Assembly (NCBI RefSeq): GCF_024347135.1
Contig: NZ_AP024907.1
Coordinates: forward strand, 46,001 to 110,000
Source of the DNA: Vibrio spartinae
GTDB lineage: Bacteria; Pseudomonadota; Gammaproteobacteria; Enterobacterales; Vibrionaceae
DNA: 64,000 bases
Reading direction: 5' to 3'
Below, piece by piece: positions 1 to 8,307 of the stretch. The notes below the pieces were generated by a model. That model saw only the letters and a program-made list of their open reading frames with translations, ran no database searches and was not told the DNA's origin. The position numbers and the translations under genes were made by a program. Within the stretch, counting starts at the first letter, position 1, and every line of letters begins with the position of its first letter.

Positions 1-2
1 AC

Positions 3-1061
3 GTTGAAAAAGCCCGTTTTGACAAAATGCTATCGTCTCAGGAAGTGGCAACATTGATTACCGCATTAGGTTGCGGCATTGGCCGTGACGAATATAATCC
101 GGACAAACTGCGTTATCACAATATCATCATCATGACCGATGCCGACGTCGATGGGTCGCACATCCGTACGTTGCTGTTGACCTTTTTCTATCGTCAAATG
201 CCGGAGTTGATTGAGCGTGGTTATATCTATATTGCTCAGCCGCCTTTGTATAAAGTCAAAAAAGGTAAACAAGAGCAGTATATTAAAGATGAAGATTCAA
301 TGACCCAGTATCAGATTTCTCTGGCGTTGGATGGGGCTTCATTCCACGTGAATCCTGATGCACCACCATTGTCTGGCGGGTCTCTGGAAGGGTTGGTTCA
401 GCGTTATAATTCAGCGATAAAACTCATTGAACGGATGAGCCGCCGTTATCCATATGCTTTGGTCTGTGAGTTTATTTATATGGCTCGTCTGACCGAAACG
501 GATTGTACCGATCACGATAAAGTTGAAGCTTGGACCCAACGATTAGTTGAACAGCTCAATGCCAAAGAAGTCGGTGCAAGTCAGTACAGTTATAAGATTG
601 AACAAAATCAAGAGACTGGACTCGTTTCTCCGAAAATCACGGTTCGTACTCATGGCGTGACTTACGAATATATGCTGAGTGTCGATCTGCTGAATTCGAA
701 AGAATACGGCTCATTGGCGGCCTTATCTGAAGAACTGAACGGGCTGATCGAGGAAGGCGCTTATATTCAGCGGGGCGAACGCACGCAATTGGTGAATAGC
801 TTTGCCGAAGCCATTCAATGGCTGATGAAAGAGTCGCGTCGAGGCTTGGCGGTACAACGATACAAAGGTCTGGGAGAAATGAACCCTGATCAGTTGTGGG
901 AAACCACCATGGATCCGGAAACGCGCCGCATGATGCAGGTGACGATTGATGATGCAGTCGGTGCCGACGAGTTGTTTACAACCCTGATGGGTGACCAAGT
1001 TGAACCGCGTCGTGCCTTCATCGAAGACAATGCGCTGAAAGTTGCCAACCTGGACGTTTAA
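3..1061 (+). CDS. gyrB: DNA gyrase subunit B, C-terminal part (5' end outside window)
   Basis: GyrB is the ATPase subunit of the type II topoisomerase that introduces negative supercoils. The reading frame is open from base 3, before the first ATG at 27, and the residues match the GyrB TOPRIM region, so the gene enters from the left. The DADVDGSH metal-binding motif of the TOPRIM domain is encoded at about 138-161. The C-terminus carries the conserved [11 protein letters not shown] segment and ends in ANLDV. The roughly 170-residue stretch between TOPRIM and the tail is the insertion typical of gammaproteobacterial GyrB. About 350 of some 805 residues are present. A hairpin terminator follows 12 bases after the stop. 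Identification is very secure. Confidence 0.98.
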   Translation, partial: VEKARFDKMLSSQEVATLITALGCGIGRDEYNPDKLRYHNIIIMTDADVDGSHIRTLLLTFFYRQMPELIERGYIYIAQPPLYKVKKGKQEQYIKDEDSMTQYQISLALDGASFHVNPDAPPLSGGSLEGLVQRYNSAIKLIERMSRRYPYALVCEFIYMARLTETDCTDHDKVEAWTQRLVEQLNAKEVGASQYSYKIEQNQETGLVSPKITVRTHGVTYEYMLSVDLLNSKEYGSLAALSEELNGLIEEGAYIQRGERTQLVNSFAEAIQWLMKESRRGLAVQRYKGLGEMNPDQLWETTMDPETRRMMQVTIDDAVGADELFTTLMGDQVEPRRAFIEDNALKVANLDV

Positions 1062-1072
1062 TTTTTTAAAAA

Positions 1073-1091
1073 GGGTCCCATATAGGGACCC
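1073..1091. terminator. Bidirectional terminator between gyrB and the convergent small gene
   Basis: A perfect 7-bp stem (GGGTCCC / GGGACCC, loop ATATA) lies between the convergent stops. On the minus strand the stem is followed by a run of five T, so it should stop the minus-strand gene efficiently. On the plus strand the tail is only moderately T-rich. Confidence 0.75.
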
Positions 1092-1118
1092 TCAATTTAT
1101 GTTGCTATTTTTTTAACG

Positions 1119-1478
1119 CTATGGGTAAATTGATATCTGATAGACCCATTCATATCCGTCAGCGCTACATTGTGGTGAATTACCACCTGATGTCCCTGTA
1201 GTTATATAAACTTGTTTACCTGTTGTTAATGCTGCTAGTGCAAGAGAGAACATTTGTTTTCTCTGATCTGAAACCGTCCCTTCACTAATAATAAAAAATG
1301 GGTTTGGGTTCTCCTGTGTACTATTTCCACAGGTATGCCATTTTGTATTTTTAAACTGAACTAATGTCTTATCTCCATCGGTTACTTTTATTTCGGTAAT
1401 TCTATCTACCTGACTCCAAGCCATTGCTCCCTGACAATAGCAAAATACAAATATAGTAAGTAATATTTTTTTGAACAT
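1119..1478 (-). CDS. Small secreted protein of unknown function
   Basis: Not recognised with confidence. The chosen ATG at 1478 has a GGAG nine bases upstream; a TTG three codons earlier is less likely. The 119-residue product starts with KK, a hydrophobic stretch and AMA-W, a good Sec signal peptide of about 20 residues. The mature part of about 100 residues has two cysteines and ends in a YEWVYQISIYP strand. The layout (short strands, a central helix such as FSLALAALTTGKQVYI) resembles small secreted proteins related to AB5-toxin B-subunit folds, but that is only an impression. The gene and its upstream 250 bases are much richer in A+T than gyrB or ibpA, which suggests acquisition between two core genes. 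Confidence 0.65.
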   Translation of the reverse strand: MFKKILLTIFVFCYCQGAMAWSQVDRITEIKVTDGDKTLVQFKNTKWHTCGNSTQENPNPFFIISEGTVSDQRKQMFSLALAALTTGKQVYITTGTSGGNSPQCSADGYEWVYQISIYP

Positions 1479-1601
1479 TGAGTCCAACTCCAGAAATGAA
1501 TGAAAATTAGATTATTATTATTTATATTAATAAATAAAACTATATTAGTAATCAACTTTCTTATAAGAAAGATATCACTCTCCATTTTTTTCATATTTTT
1601 A

Positions 1602-1628
1602 CTTGAAACTCGGCAAAACACCCATATA
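1602..1628 (+). promoter_or_regulatory. Sigma-32 (heat-shock) promoter of ibpA
   Basis: CTTGAAA at 1602-1608 and CCCATATA at 1621-1628 are separated by 12 bases. This matches the RpoH consensus (CTTGAAA, 11-16 bases, CCCCATNT). It would start a transcript near 1635, giving a leader of about 160 bases before ibpA. Confidence 0.75.
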
Positions 1629-1768
1629 TCTATGAATGAAGAGGATGCCATATCGGGCCTCTGAACCGGAAAACCACCTTGCTCTGATGAGAAGGTAAGT
1701 TAACCAAAGTACAACCGTTCGCTCTCTGGGTCGTCTGAACAGAAAGTTGAACATTCAAATTCATGAAA

Positions 1769-1791
1769 CTATTGCTTCATAGAGAGGATAG
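1769..1791 (+). promoter_or_regulatory. ROSE-type RNA thermometer hairpin over the ibpA ribosome binding site
   Basis: The bases just before ibpA fold into a hairpin. The 5' arm is 1769-1777 (CTATTGCTT), the loop 1778-1783, the 3' arm 1784-1791 (GAGGATAG). The 3' arm is the Shine-Dalgarno, and the G of the TTGCTT motif is left bulged. A UYGCU motif facing the ribosome binding site with a bulged G is the hallmark of ROSE elements, which melt on heat shock and free the start of small heat-shock genes. The full element probably includes additional hairpins from about 1660 on. Confidence 0.7.
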
Positions 1792-1795
1792 AAAT

Positions 1796-2239
1796 ATGAG
1801 AACTGTCGATTTCACACCTTTATACCGTAATGCCATTGGCTTTGATCGTCTGTTTAATTTAATGGAAACCGCCAACGCAAAAAATGGCTCTTCAGGTTAC
1901 CCCCCATACAATATCGAGCAAAAAGACGAAAATCAGTATCGGATTACGATGGCTGTTGCTGGATTTGCTGAGCAGGACCTTGAGATCACCCAACAGGAAA
2001 ATACCCTGATTGTCCAAGGTGAACGTCAACCTGAAGATGAGAAAAAGTACATTTATCAAGGTATTGCAGAGCGCAACTTTGAACGTAAGTTCCAGTTGGC
2101 AGATTATGTTAAAGTGGTGGGTGCTACCATGGAAAATGGTCTGCTGCATGTTGATTTGGAACGTGAAATTCCAGAAGCGATGCAGCCACGCAAAATTGCG
2201 ATTAACGGTAAAAACTTAATCGAAAGCAAAGAATCATGA
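1796..2239 (+). CDS. ibpA: Small heat-shock protein (Hsp20/alpha-crystallin, IbpA type)
   Basis: A 147-residue holdase chaperone that binds unfolded proteins in inclusion bodies and hands them to DnaK/ClpB. The sequence opens [20 protein letters not shown], the IbpA N-terminal signature. It carries an alpha-crystallin domain from about residue 35 to 125 ([12 protein letters not shown], then LIVQGER). It has the C-terminal I-x-I type tail (KIAI). The upstream in-frame start at 1763 is rejected because the ATG at 1796 sits behind a GAGG sequestered in a thermometer hairpin, as expected for this family. A sigma-32 promoter lies at 1602-1628 and a strong terminator follows, so it is a single-gene heat-shock unit. 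Confidence 0.95.
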   Translation: MRTVDFTPLYRNAIGFDRLFNLMETANAKNGSSGYPPYNIEQKDENQYRITMAVAGFAEQDLEITQQENTLIVQGERQPEDEKKYIYQGIAERNFERKFQLADYVKVVGATMENGLLHVDLEREIPEAMQPRKIAINGKNLIESKES

Positions 2240-2270
2240 TTTGCTCGCAAATCGGTTAGGGAAAGTTGTG

Positions 2271-2296
2271 AAAGAGCGCCTTATGGCGCTCTTTTT
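2271..2296 (+). terminator. Rho-independent terminator of ibpA
   Basis: A 10-bp stem (AAAGAGCGCC / GGCGCTCTTT, loop TTAT) runs straight into a T run. It lies 32 bases after the ibpA stop. Confidence 0.9.
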
Positions 2297-2390
2297 GATC
2301 GCCCTTGATTCACCGCCACCGGATTGAGCACTCGAATAACCGATTGGTGGTTCACACATCGCGAAAAAAGCTTCAACCTGATGTAATAAA

Positions 2391-2420
2391 TTGCAGTTTT
2401 ATCCGTCTAATCACTATAAA
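2391..2420 (+). promoter_or_regulatory. Possible sigma-70 promoter of msrPQ
   Basis: TTGCAG at 2391 and TATAAA at 2415 are separated by 18 bases, about 115 bases before msrP. The match is fair, and the region holds nothing else recognisable. Confidence 0.35.
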
Positions 2421-2536
2421 ACAGTGAACACTCGTGAATTTATCATCTTCGTCTTGGCTAAAATAACCATTGCACGATACCCTTTGGTAAAGGCGAAATC
2501 ATAACCAACGCTTATCAGAGCATGGAAGGATAGATT

Positions 2537-3538
2537 ATGTTGATCAGGAAAAAACCACAGCTGACGGAAGCTGATGTGACACCGGAAGCCATTTATCGTT
2601 CTCGCCGGAAATTTATGCAAGGTTCACTTGCGCTTGGAGCCAGCGTCTTACTCCCATCACTGAATGTGCTGGCCAAACCCAGTCAGGAAGCCGGAGAGTT
2701 TCAACCGAATACACCTCAATGGCTCAAACAGCAATTGAGAGATGCGCAAGCCAATCAGCAAATCATCAATGAACCGTTAACGCCCTATAAGAATGTCACG
2801 CAGTACAATAATTTTTATGAGTTTGGCTACGGCAAGAGTGATCCGGCCGATGAGAGCGGGGATTTTCAGCCATTTCCGTGGCAAGTCCAAATTGGCGGTG
2901 AAGTCGCTAAAGCCGGTACCTATCATTTAGAAGATTTACTCAAAGGTATCACGCTGGAAGAACGAATTTATCGGCTGCGCTGTGTTGAAGCCTGGTCGAT
3001 GGTGATTCCTTGGATTGGATTCCCTTTATCAACGTTACTCAAACGATTTGAACCGACCAGTAAAGCGAAATATGTCGCTTTTACGACGCTAGAGCGCCCG
3101 GAACAAATGCCGGGACAGAACAGTTTATTTAGCTCTATTGACTGGCCGTATGTTGAAGGGTTACGGATCGATGAAGCGATGCATCCCCTGACCATGATTG
3201 CGGTTGGGTTGTATGGTAAAACCCTGCCGAATCAAAGTGGCGCGCCATTTCGCTTGGTTGTGCCATGGAAATATGGTTTCAAAAGTATCAAATCGATCGT
3301 CAAAATCGAGCTGACGGAAAAACAGCCACCAACGACATGGAGCCAATTAGCCCCCCATGAATACGGGTTTTATGCCAATGTGAACCCACAGGTCGATCAC
3401 CCGCGTTGGAGTCAGAAAGAAGAGCGGCGTTTGCCTTCGGGGTTATTAAGCCCGAACATTATTCCGACACGACGATTTAATGGCTATGATGAAGTTGCGT
3501 CTTTGTATCAGGGGATGGATTTAGCCCGTTACTACTGA
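2537..3538 (+). CDS. msrP: Periplasmic methionine sulfoxide reductase, molybdopterin subunit MsrP
   Basis: MsrP (formerly YedY) reduces methionine sulfoxide in periplasmic proteins, with electrons from the membrane partner MsrQ. The 333-residue protein has a twin-arginine (Tat) signal, SRRKFM at residues 22-27, followed by a hydrophobic stretch. This fits export of a folded molybdenum-cofactor enzyme. It has the SUOX-fold core with the molybdenum-ligand cysteine in RLRCVEAW (Cys149 of the precursor). The start ATG follows a GGAAGGA-type site. It is followed 61 bases later by msrQ, the standard pair. Length and motifs are normal, and the identification is secure. Confidence 0.96.
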   Translation: MLIRKKPQLTEADVTPEAIYRSRRKFMQGSLALGASVLLPSLNVLAKPSQEAGEFQPNTPQWLKQQLRDAQANQQIINEPLTPYKNVTQYNNFYEFGYGKSDPADESGDFQPFPWQVQIGGEVAKAGTYHLEDLLKGITLEERIYRLRCVEAWSMVIPWIGFPLSTLLKRFEPTSKAKYVAFTTLERPEQMPGQNSLFSSIDWPYVEGLRIDEAMHPLTMIAVGLYGKTLPNQSGAPFRLVVPWKYGFKSIKSIVKIELTEKQPPTTWSQLAPHEYGFYANVNPQVDHPRWSQKEERRLPSGLLSPNIIPTRRFNGYDEVASLYQGMDLARYY

Positions 3539-3599
3539 TTTTAGTCCGTGAGCGCTGTGGTCGGCTTTGATTGCCGGAGACGCAAGTAAGGAGAAACAA

Positions 3600-4223
3600 A
3601 TGCCGGTTACTTTACGTCGTATCGTGATTTTTATACTCGGCTGTACACCGTTATCACTCTTGGTCTGGGGTGTCTTCACTCAGAATTTAGGGGGTGATCC
3701 GGCGAAAACGATTGTGCTGGAAACCGGGCTTTGGACATTACGTTTTCTGCTGATCACGTTAATGGCTTCACCGTTTGCCCGCTATCTGAAATGGCGTTGG
3801 TTAATGCCCCATCGACGAATGTTGGGGCTGTTTGCGCTGTTTTATGGGGTATTACATCTGTTGGCTTATTACCAGTTTATTTTGGGTGGTAATCTGGCTT
3901 TCTTTGGCTCGGAATTGGTGAAACGACCTTATATTCTGGTTGGTGCACCGGCATTGCTGATTTTGATAGCTTTGGGCATTACGTCCACCAAAGGCTGGAT
4001 GAAACGGCTCGGGAGACGTTGGCAAACTTTGCACCGTCTGGTTTATGTGGCGTTAATTCTGGGTTGGGTTCACCTGTTCTGGCAAGTCCGATCCAGTTAT
4101 TACGAAGCCGCGTTTTATGGTGTGATTGGCGTGATATTACTGAGTTTCCGCTTGCCACTGCTATGGCGCTTTTGTCAGTCTCGTTTACGTCGTCGGGGCA
4201 GTGCGCCCGTCAAGCCGCATTAA
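3600..4223 (+). CDS. msrQ: Haem-binding membrane subunit MsrQ
   Basis: MsrQ (formerly YedZ) is the inner-membrane b-type haem protein that passes quinone or flavin electrons to MsrP. The 207-residue sequence has about six membrane segments (for example IVIFILGCTPLSLLVWGVF near the start). Conserved histidines include PHRRMLGL, GVLHLLAYY and LHRLVYVALILGWVH. The ATG at 3600 follows AAGGAGAAAC; the ORF can be opened earlier at 3567, but without a ribosome binding site. It is co-directional with msrP and probably co-transcribed. Confidence 0.95.
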   Translation: MPVTLRRIVIFILGCTPLSLLVWGVFTQNLGGDPAKTIVLETGLWTLRFLLITLMASPFARYLKWRWLMPHRRMLGLFALFYGVLHLLAYYQFILGGNLAFFGSELVKRPYILVGAPALLILIALGITSTKGWMKRLGRRWQTLHRLVYVALILGWVHLFWQVRSSYYEAAFYGVIGVILLSFRLPLLWRFCQSRLRRRGSAPVKPH

Positions 4224-4398
4224 GCACCTGCCCTGGACGGATGAATGCCCGATTGAGTCCCGGCAGAGCCCCATCAATACCGGGCGGCATCGTGGTGATT
4301 GATCTTGCGGTCTGATCTTTTTCTGATGGGACCAAACTCTTTCTGATAGTTTTGATACAATCAGTCGGTCAGCAAGCAGTTTGATCAACGGAGTTGAA

Positions 4399-4905
4399 AT
4401 GAAAGCACAGGAAGTCGCCACATACTATCTTGAAATGCACGCGTTGACGGCGTTGAATGAAAAGCCCAAACCGGAAGGGTTTGAGGTCATTGAAGCGCAA
4501 GTGAAGAATTACCGTTTTAATCGGTATCTTTATCAGTTAGTCGGTGAGCCGTGGCAGTGGTGGGATAAACTCGCGCTTTCTGATCAGGAATGGCAGATAT
4601 ATGCGGAATCGCCACACCTGAGAACTTGGTTTGCTTTAAGTCAGGGAAGTATTGCCGGTTATTACGAACTCAAGCAGCAGGCTGACGGGAATATTGAAAT
4701 TGCTTACTTTGGGCTTGCGCCTGATTTTATGGGGCATGGTTTTGGCGGTTATTTACTGACTCATGCTCTTCAGTCTGCATGGCACTGGGGTAATCCGCAG
4801 CGGGTCTGGGTTCACACCTGCACGCTTGACCACGAACATGCGTTGGCAAACTATCAGGCGCGGGGGATGTCAGTTTATAAAACAGAGACTGAACAAACGT
4901 CTTAG
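4399..4905 (+). CDS. GNAT-family N-acetyltransferase, substrate unknown
   Basis: A 168-residue protein with the GNAT acetyl-CoA-binding core. The core includes NIEIAYFGLAPDFMGHGFGG (beta4 and the motif-A pyrophosphate loop, with MGHGFGG standing for the usual R/QxxGxG/A) and LDHEHALANYQARGMSVYKTE (motif B, with the N-x-Y that normally places the catalytic tyrosine). The ATG at 4399 has GGAG about six bases upstream, so the upstream TTG at 4381 is not used. Nothing in the neighbourhood identifies the acyl acceptor. It stands alone between msrQ and the convergent avtA. Confidence 0.8.
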   Translation: MKAQEVATYYLEMHALTALNEKPKPEGFEVIEAQVKNYRFNRYLYQLVGEPWQWWDKLALSDQEWQIYAESPHLRTWFALSQGSIAGYYELKQQADGNIEIAYFGLAPDFMGHGFGGYLLTHALQSAWHWGNPQRVWVHTCTLDHEHALANYQARGMSVYKTETEQTS

Positions 4906-4947
4906 CAGCGTCAACCTGAACCTCCGATATCGCCATGGCTATCAATC

Positions 4948-4977
4948 GGGACCAAACCGTCTTGCCATGATGGTCCC
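4948..4977. terminator. Hairpin between convergent acetyltransferase and avtA genes
   Basis: GGGACCA and TGGTCCC form a 7-bp stem around a 16-base loop between two convergent stops. There is no clear T run on either strand, so it is a weak terminator candidate. Confidence 0.4.
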
Positions 4978-4996
4978 AATCAACCTGACGATATCT

Positions 4997-6271
4997 CTAG
5001 GTTAAGTCTTTATTGACTGAAACACCTTCCCGATATGCTTTGGCAACTTCTTCTGCGATGATGGCAATGCCTTTCTGCATCTGCTGGTCGTCTTGTACAT
5101 AATTCATTCGTAAGCACTGGTGGTCATGTTGCCACTCTTGTTGCTGGCCGATGAAGAAATATTCACCGGGGATAATCAGTACACCCCGATCTTTCAGGCG
5201 TTGATAGAGTTCCATCGTGGTGATCGGGAGTTCGTCGAACCATAACCAGAGGAAAATCGCGCCTTCCGGTTTGTGGATCCGAAAACGCGGATCAGGAATC
5301 GCCTGTTGGAGCCGCTTGATAGCGTATTGGGATTTTTGCCGGTAAAACGGTTGGATCACATCTGCGCTGAGGCGTAGTAGATCGCCTTGTTCAATCATAT
5401 GATTGGCGATTGCCGGACCAATACTGCTGGGGGAAAGATTAATAATGCCGCTAAGATTGCTCATTGCTTGGGTGACTGCTTCATTGGCAATCACAATGCC
5501 GCAGCGGACGCCCGGTAAACCGAGTTTCGACAGACTCATGCACAGAATGGTGTTGTCATTCCAGAACGGGGTGACATCTTCAAAAATAATATTCGGAAAT
5601 GGCAACCCATAAGCATTATCGATGATCAGTGGAATATGATGCTGACGGGCTAATTGGTCCAGCCTGAGGACTTCTTCATCCGTCAGCACATTGCCGGTTG
5701 GGTTGGTCGGACGGGACGCACAGATCGCGGCAATCGAGTCGTCCACTTGCAGCTGTTCGAAATCGACATGATATTTAAACAGACCATGCTCAAGCATTTC
5801 GATTTCTGGCCGGTAAGAGATAAACATATCCTCATGAATACCGGCATCCCCGTAACCAATATATTCCGGAGCCAGCGGCAGCAGGATTTTCTTATGTGAA
5901 CCGTCCGGTTGTTTCCCGGCCAGTAGGTTGAACAGATGAAAAAAGCTGCTTTGGCTGCCATTGGTCAGACTAATGTTTTTTTCCGTAATCGCCCAACCGA
6001 GGTTTTCTCTGAGCAGCGCCGCCAGTGAGCGCAGAAAGGTATTTTTCCCTTGCGGACCATCGTAGTTTGCCATTGCGGCAACCAGTTCGCCGCTATCAAG
6101 TAGCGACTGACTCGCCTGATGAAAATAATCGAGCATGGTTGGAATGGCGGCTGGGTTTCCGCCGCCCAGCATAATGGCACCCGGTGTGCGGAGGCCAGTA
6201 TTCAGATCATCCATGAGCCGAGTGATACCTGAATAGCGGTTAAATTTTTCACCAAACGAAGAGAACGGCAT
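4997..6271 (-). CDS. avtA: Valine-pyruvate aminotransferase AvtA
   Basis: A fold-type I PLP enzyme that interconverts valine plus pyruvate and 2-ketoisovalerate plus alanine. The 424 residues match AvtA throughout: FNRYSGITRLMDDL near the start, LGGGNPAAIP, the NPTG loop (N190), D218 and Y221 of IDNAYG, and the PLP lysine K249 in CMSLSKLGLPG. The ATG follows AGGTAACTCAG. In V. cholerae avtA lies between the small heat-shock gene and glyS; here that neighbourhood is opened by the guanidine operon, whose last gene ends 254 bases upstream. That 254-base gap shows no gene. Confidence 0.95.
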   Translation of the reverse strand: MPFSSFGEKFNRYSGITRLMDDLNTGLRTPGAIMLGGGNPAAIPTMLDYFHQASQSLLDSGELVAAMANYDGPQGKNTFLRSLAALLRENLGWAITEKNISLTNGSQSSFFHLFNLLAGKQPDGSHKKILLPLAPEYIGYGDAGIHEDMFISYRPEIEMLEHGLFKYHVDFEQLQVDDSIAAICASRPTNPTGNVLTDEEVLRLDQLARQHHIPLIIDNAYGLPFPNIIFEDVTPFWNDNTILCMSLSKLGLPGVRCGIVIANEAVTQAMSNLSGIINLSPSSIGPAIANHMIEQGDLLRLSADVIQPFYRQKSQYAIKRLQQAIPDPRFRIHKPEGAIFLWLWFDELPITTMELYQRLKDRGVLIIPGEYFFIGQQQEWQHDHQCLRMNYVQDDQQMQKGIAIIAEEVAKAYREGVSVNKDLT

Positions 6272-6525
6272 GACTGAGTTACCTGATATTTTTATAGGAA
6301 AGAATCGCTTTTCGTTGCCGGAAATGATGCCGGTGCATCAGTATGGTGCTGGCATCTCCACCATCAATTTCGCTATGGCCATCAATTTCGTTAGGACCAT
6401 TGATTTCACAAGCACACAATACTTTAACCGTAATGATTTTTAATTGAAAAGCAACTCTTACCTGTTTATTTCTCTCCAGCACCGAGTCGGGGCTTTCAGG
6501 GTGTGCCGATTAACTGCATTGAGGC

Positions 6526-8307
6526 TTACGCTTGATTTGAGCGTGCATCGAGATAATGTCGCCAGCCGCCAAAGTGGCTAATCTCTGTTGCATGACTGAG
6601 GCCGATGGGTTCGCAGATGAATCCTTTGACCCAGAGTCCGTCAGCCAGCTCAACGGTTCCTAAACCGAGCGGATGTGGAATCTGGTCGAGCAGGGCACCG
6701 ATTGCTTCTATCGGCACAGACCAGACTTCAACGTCAATCATGGTGCCTTCGGTTTCATTGCGGATGAGGCCGGGACGTTGCGGCGGATCGCCAGCCAGCG
6801 CATACAAGCGGTAGCTTGCCGCTGTTTGAGTGCGTTGTTTGAGGGTCGCCCCAACGCTGGTGAGCTGGTGGTTGAGGGGCAACCCCTGCATATGAGCCCC
6901 ACAGACCAGCAGGTCAAGGTGTGAACTCTGAGGCGGATAGAGACCACTGGCCCCGACGGGTAAACGAATGCGTTGTTGCCATTCACAGGCCAGATCCATC
7001 AGGATTCTGTCGGAGAATGCGGGGCCGAACAGCGTAAAGCCGAACGGCATTGCTGCGTCGGTAAATCCACCCGGGATTGCGATTGCACTGTAATCAAGCA
7101 GATTCATGAAGTTGGTGTAGTAACCGAGATTGCTGTTGAGTGTCACCGGATCCTGATTGACGGCTTCAATCGTATAGGTGGTCCCTGCGGTCGGTGTGAG
7201 CACAACATCCACATCATCTAGCAGGGCATCACAGGTCACTTGGTAATCCCGCAGTTGATAGAACCCTTGGAAGGTTTCAACGGCTGACAACTGTTCTGCC
7301 TGACCGATGATGGTTTGAATCACCGGCAGACAACGTGAGGCATCCTGTTCGAAAAACGGTTGAATGGCCGCATAACGCTCAGCAACCCACGGCCCCTGAT
7401 ACAGTAGTCTGGCCGCAGCGAGAAACGGAGATAGATCAAAGGGAACCAGTTCTGCACCAAGCGCTGTCAGCTTCTCGATGACTTGTTCGAAACCGAGCTG
7501 ATAAGCCTGATTGCCGAAAAAATTCAATTGTTCCGCTTGCGGCACACCGATTCGTAACCCCTGAAACGTGGTTTTCGGCGCTGAATGGAGAGGATGAACA
7601 TCCGGGCGGGCGTAGCTGTCCTGACGATCATAGCTCGCTGCGACTTGATGCAGCAGCGCCAGATCTTCACCATGAGCGGTAAAGAAAGTAACACAGTCGA
7701 GGCTGCGACAGGCTGGCACCACGCCACGACAACTGAGCAGCCCTTTGGTGGGTTTGAGCCCGTAAATATGATTGAAAGCAGCCGGTACCCGACCGGAACC
7801 TGCGGTATCTGTACCTAACGCAAACAGAACCTGACCGGTGGCTACAGCCACAGCACTGCCTGCACTTGAGCCGCCGGAAATATATTCGGGATTGAAGCTG
7901 TTGGTGGTTGCTCCCCACGGACTGCGGGTTCCGACCAGTCCGGTTGCAAACTGATCGAGATTGGTTTTCCCGAGCGGAATCGCACCGGCAGCAATCAGGC
8001 GTTCGACCACAAAAGCAGAGTCTTCCGGATGGTAGCGATACGCTTCACACCCGGCAGTGGTCGCGAGACCGGCCAGATCGATATTGTCTTTGATGGCGAA
8101 AGGAACACCGTACAGTGGGAGATCATCGATATCATAGGCTGACAACGCATCGAGGTATTGATCGAGTTGTGTTGCAGTGAGTGTACTGATCCAGGCATGA
8201 TGTGAGTCAGCCTGAGCCAGCTTCAGTTGTTGGTGTAAAAAAGGACGTACCGAGCGTTCTCCGCAGCGGTACGCCGCCTGTAATTGTGTGATGGTGAGGA
8301 TGGTCAT
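6526..8307 (-). CDS. atzF: Allophanate hydrolase (AtzF type)
   Basis: Hydrolyses allophanate to carbon dioxide and ammonia, the final step of the pathway. Residues 1-450 are an amidase-signature domain with the Lys73, Ser147, Ser171 triad seen in AIKDN, GGSSAG and TAGSGR. The last 130 residues are the small C-terminal domain of two-domain allophanate hydrolases, with a LYALAGDPPQRPGL segment. The 593-residue length is usual. The start overlaps the carboxylase stop by one base (ATGA), so the two are translationally coupled. It is the last gene of the guanidine operon. Catalytic residues are intact. Confidence 0.95.
   Translation of the reverse strand: MTILTITQLQAAYRCGERSVRPFLHQQLKLAQADSHHAWISTLTATQLDQYLDALSAYDIDDLPLYGVPFAIKDNIDLAGLATTAGCEAYRYHPEDSAFVVERLIAAGAIPLGKTNLDQFATGLVGTRSPWGATTNSFNPEYISGGSSAGSAVAVATGQVLFALGTDTAGSGRVPAAFNHIYGLKPTKGLLSCRGVVPACRSLDCVTFFTAHGEDLALLHQVAASYDRQDSYARPDVHPLHSAPKTTFQGLRIGVPQAEQLNFFGNQAYQLGFEQVIEKLTALGAELVPFDLSPFLAAARLLYQGPWVAERYAAIQPFFEQDASRCLPVIQTIIGQAEQLSAVETFQGFYQLRDYQVTCDALLDDVDVVLTPTAGTTYTIEAVNQDPVTLNSNLGYYTNFMNLLDYSAIAIPGGFTDAAMPFGFTLFGPAFSDRILMDLACEWQQRIRLPVGASGLYPPQSSHLDLLVCGAHMQGLPLNHQLTSVGATLKQRTQTAASYRLYALAGDPPQRPGLIRNETEGTMIDVEVWSVPIEAIGALLDQIPHPLGLGTVELADGLWVKGFICEPIGLSHATEISHFGGWRHYLDARSNQA

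Noticed and set aside
1406..1651. 81-codon minus-strand frame upstream of the secreted-protein gene
   Set aside because: It overlaps the better supported gene, covers the heat-shock promoter region and has no recognisable features.
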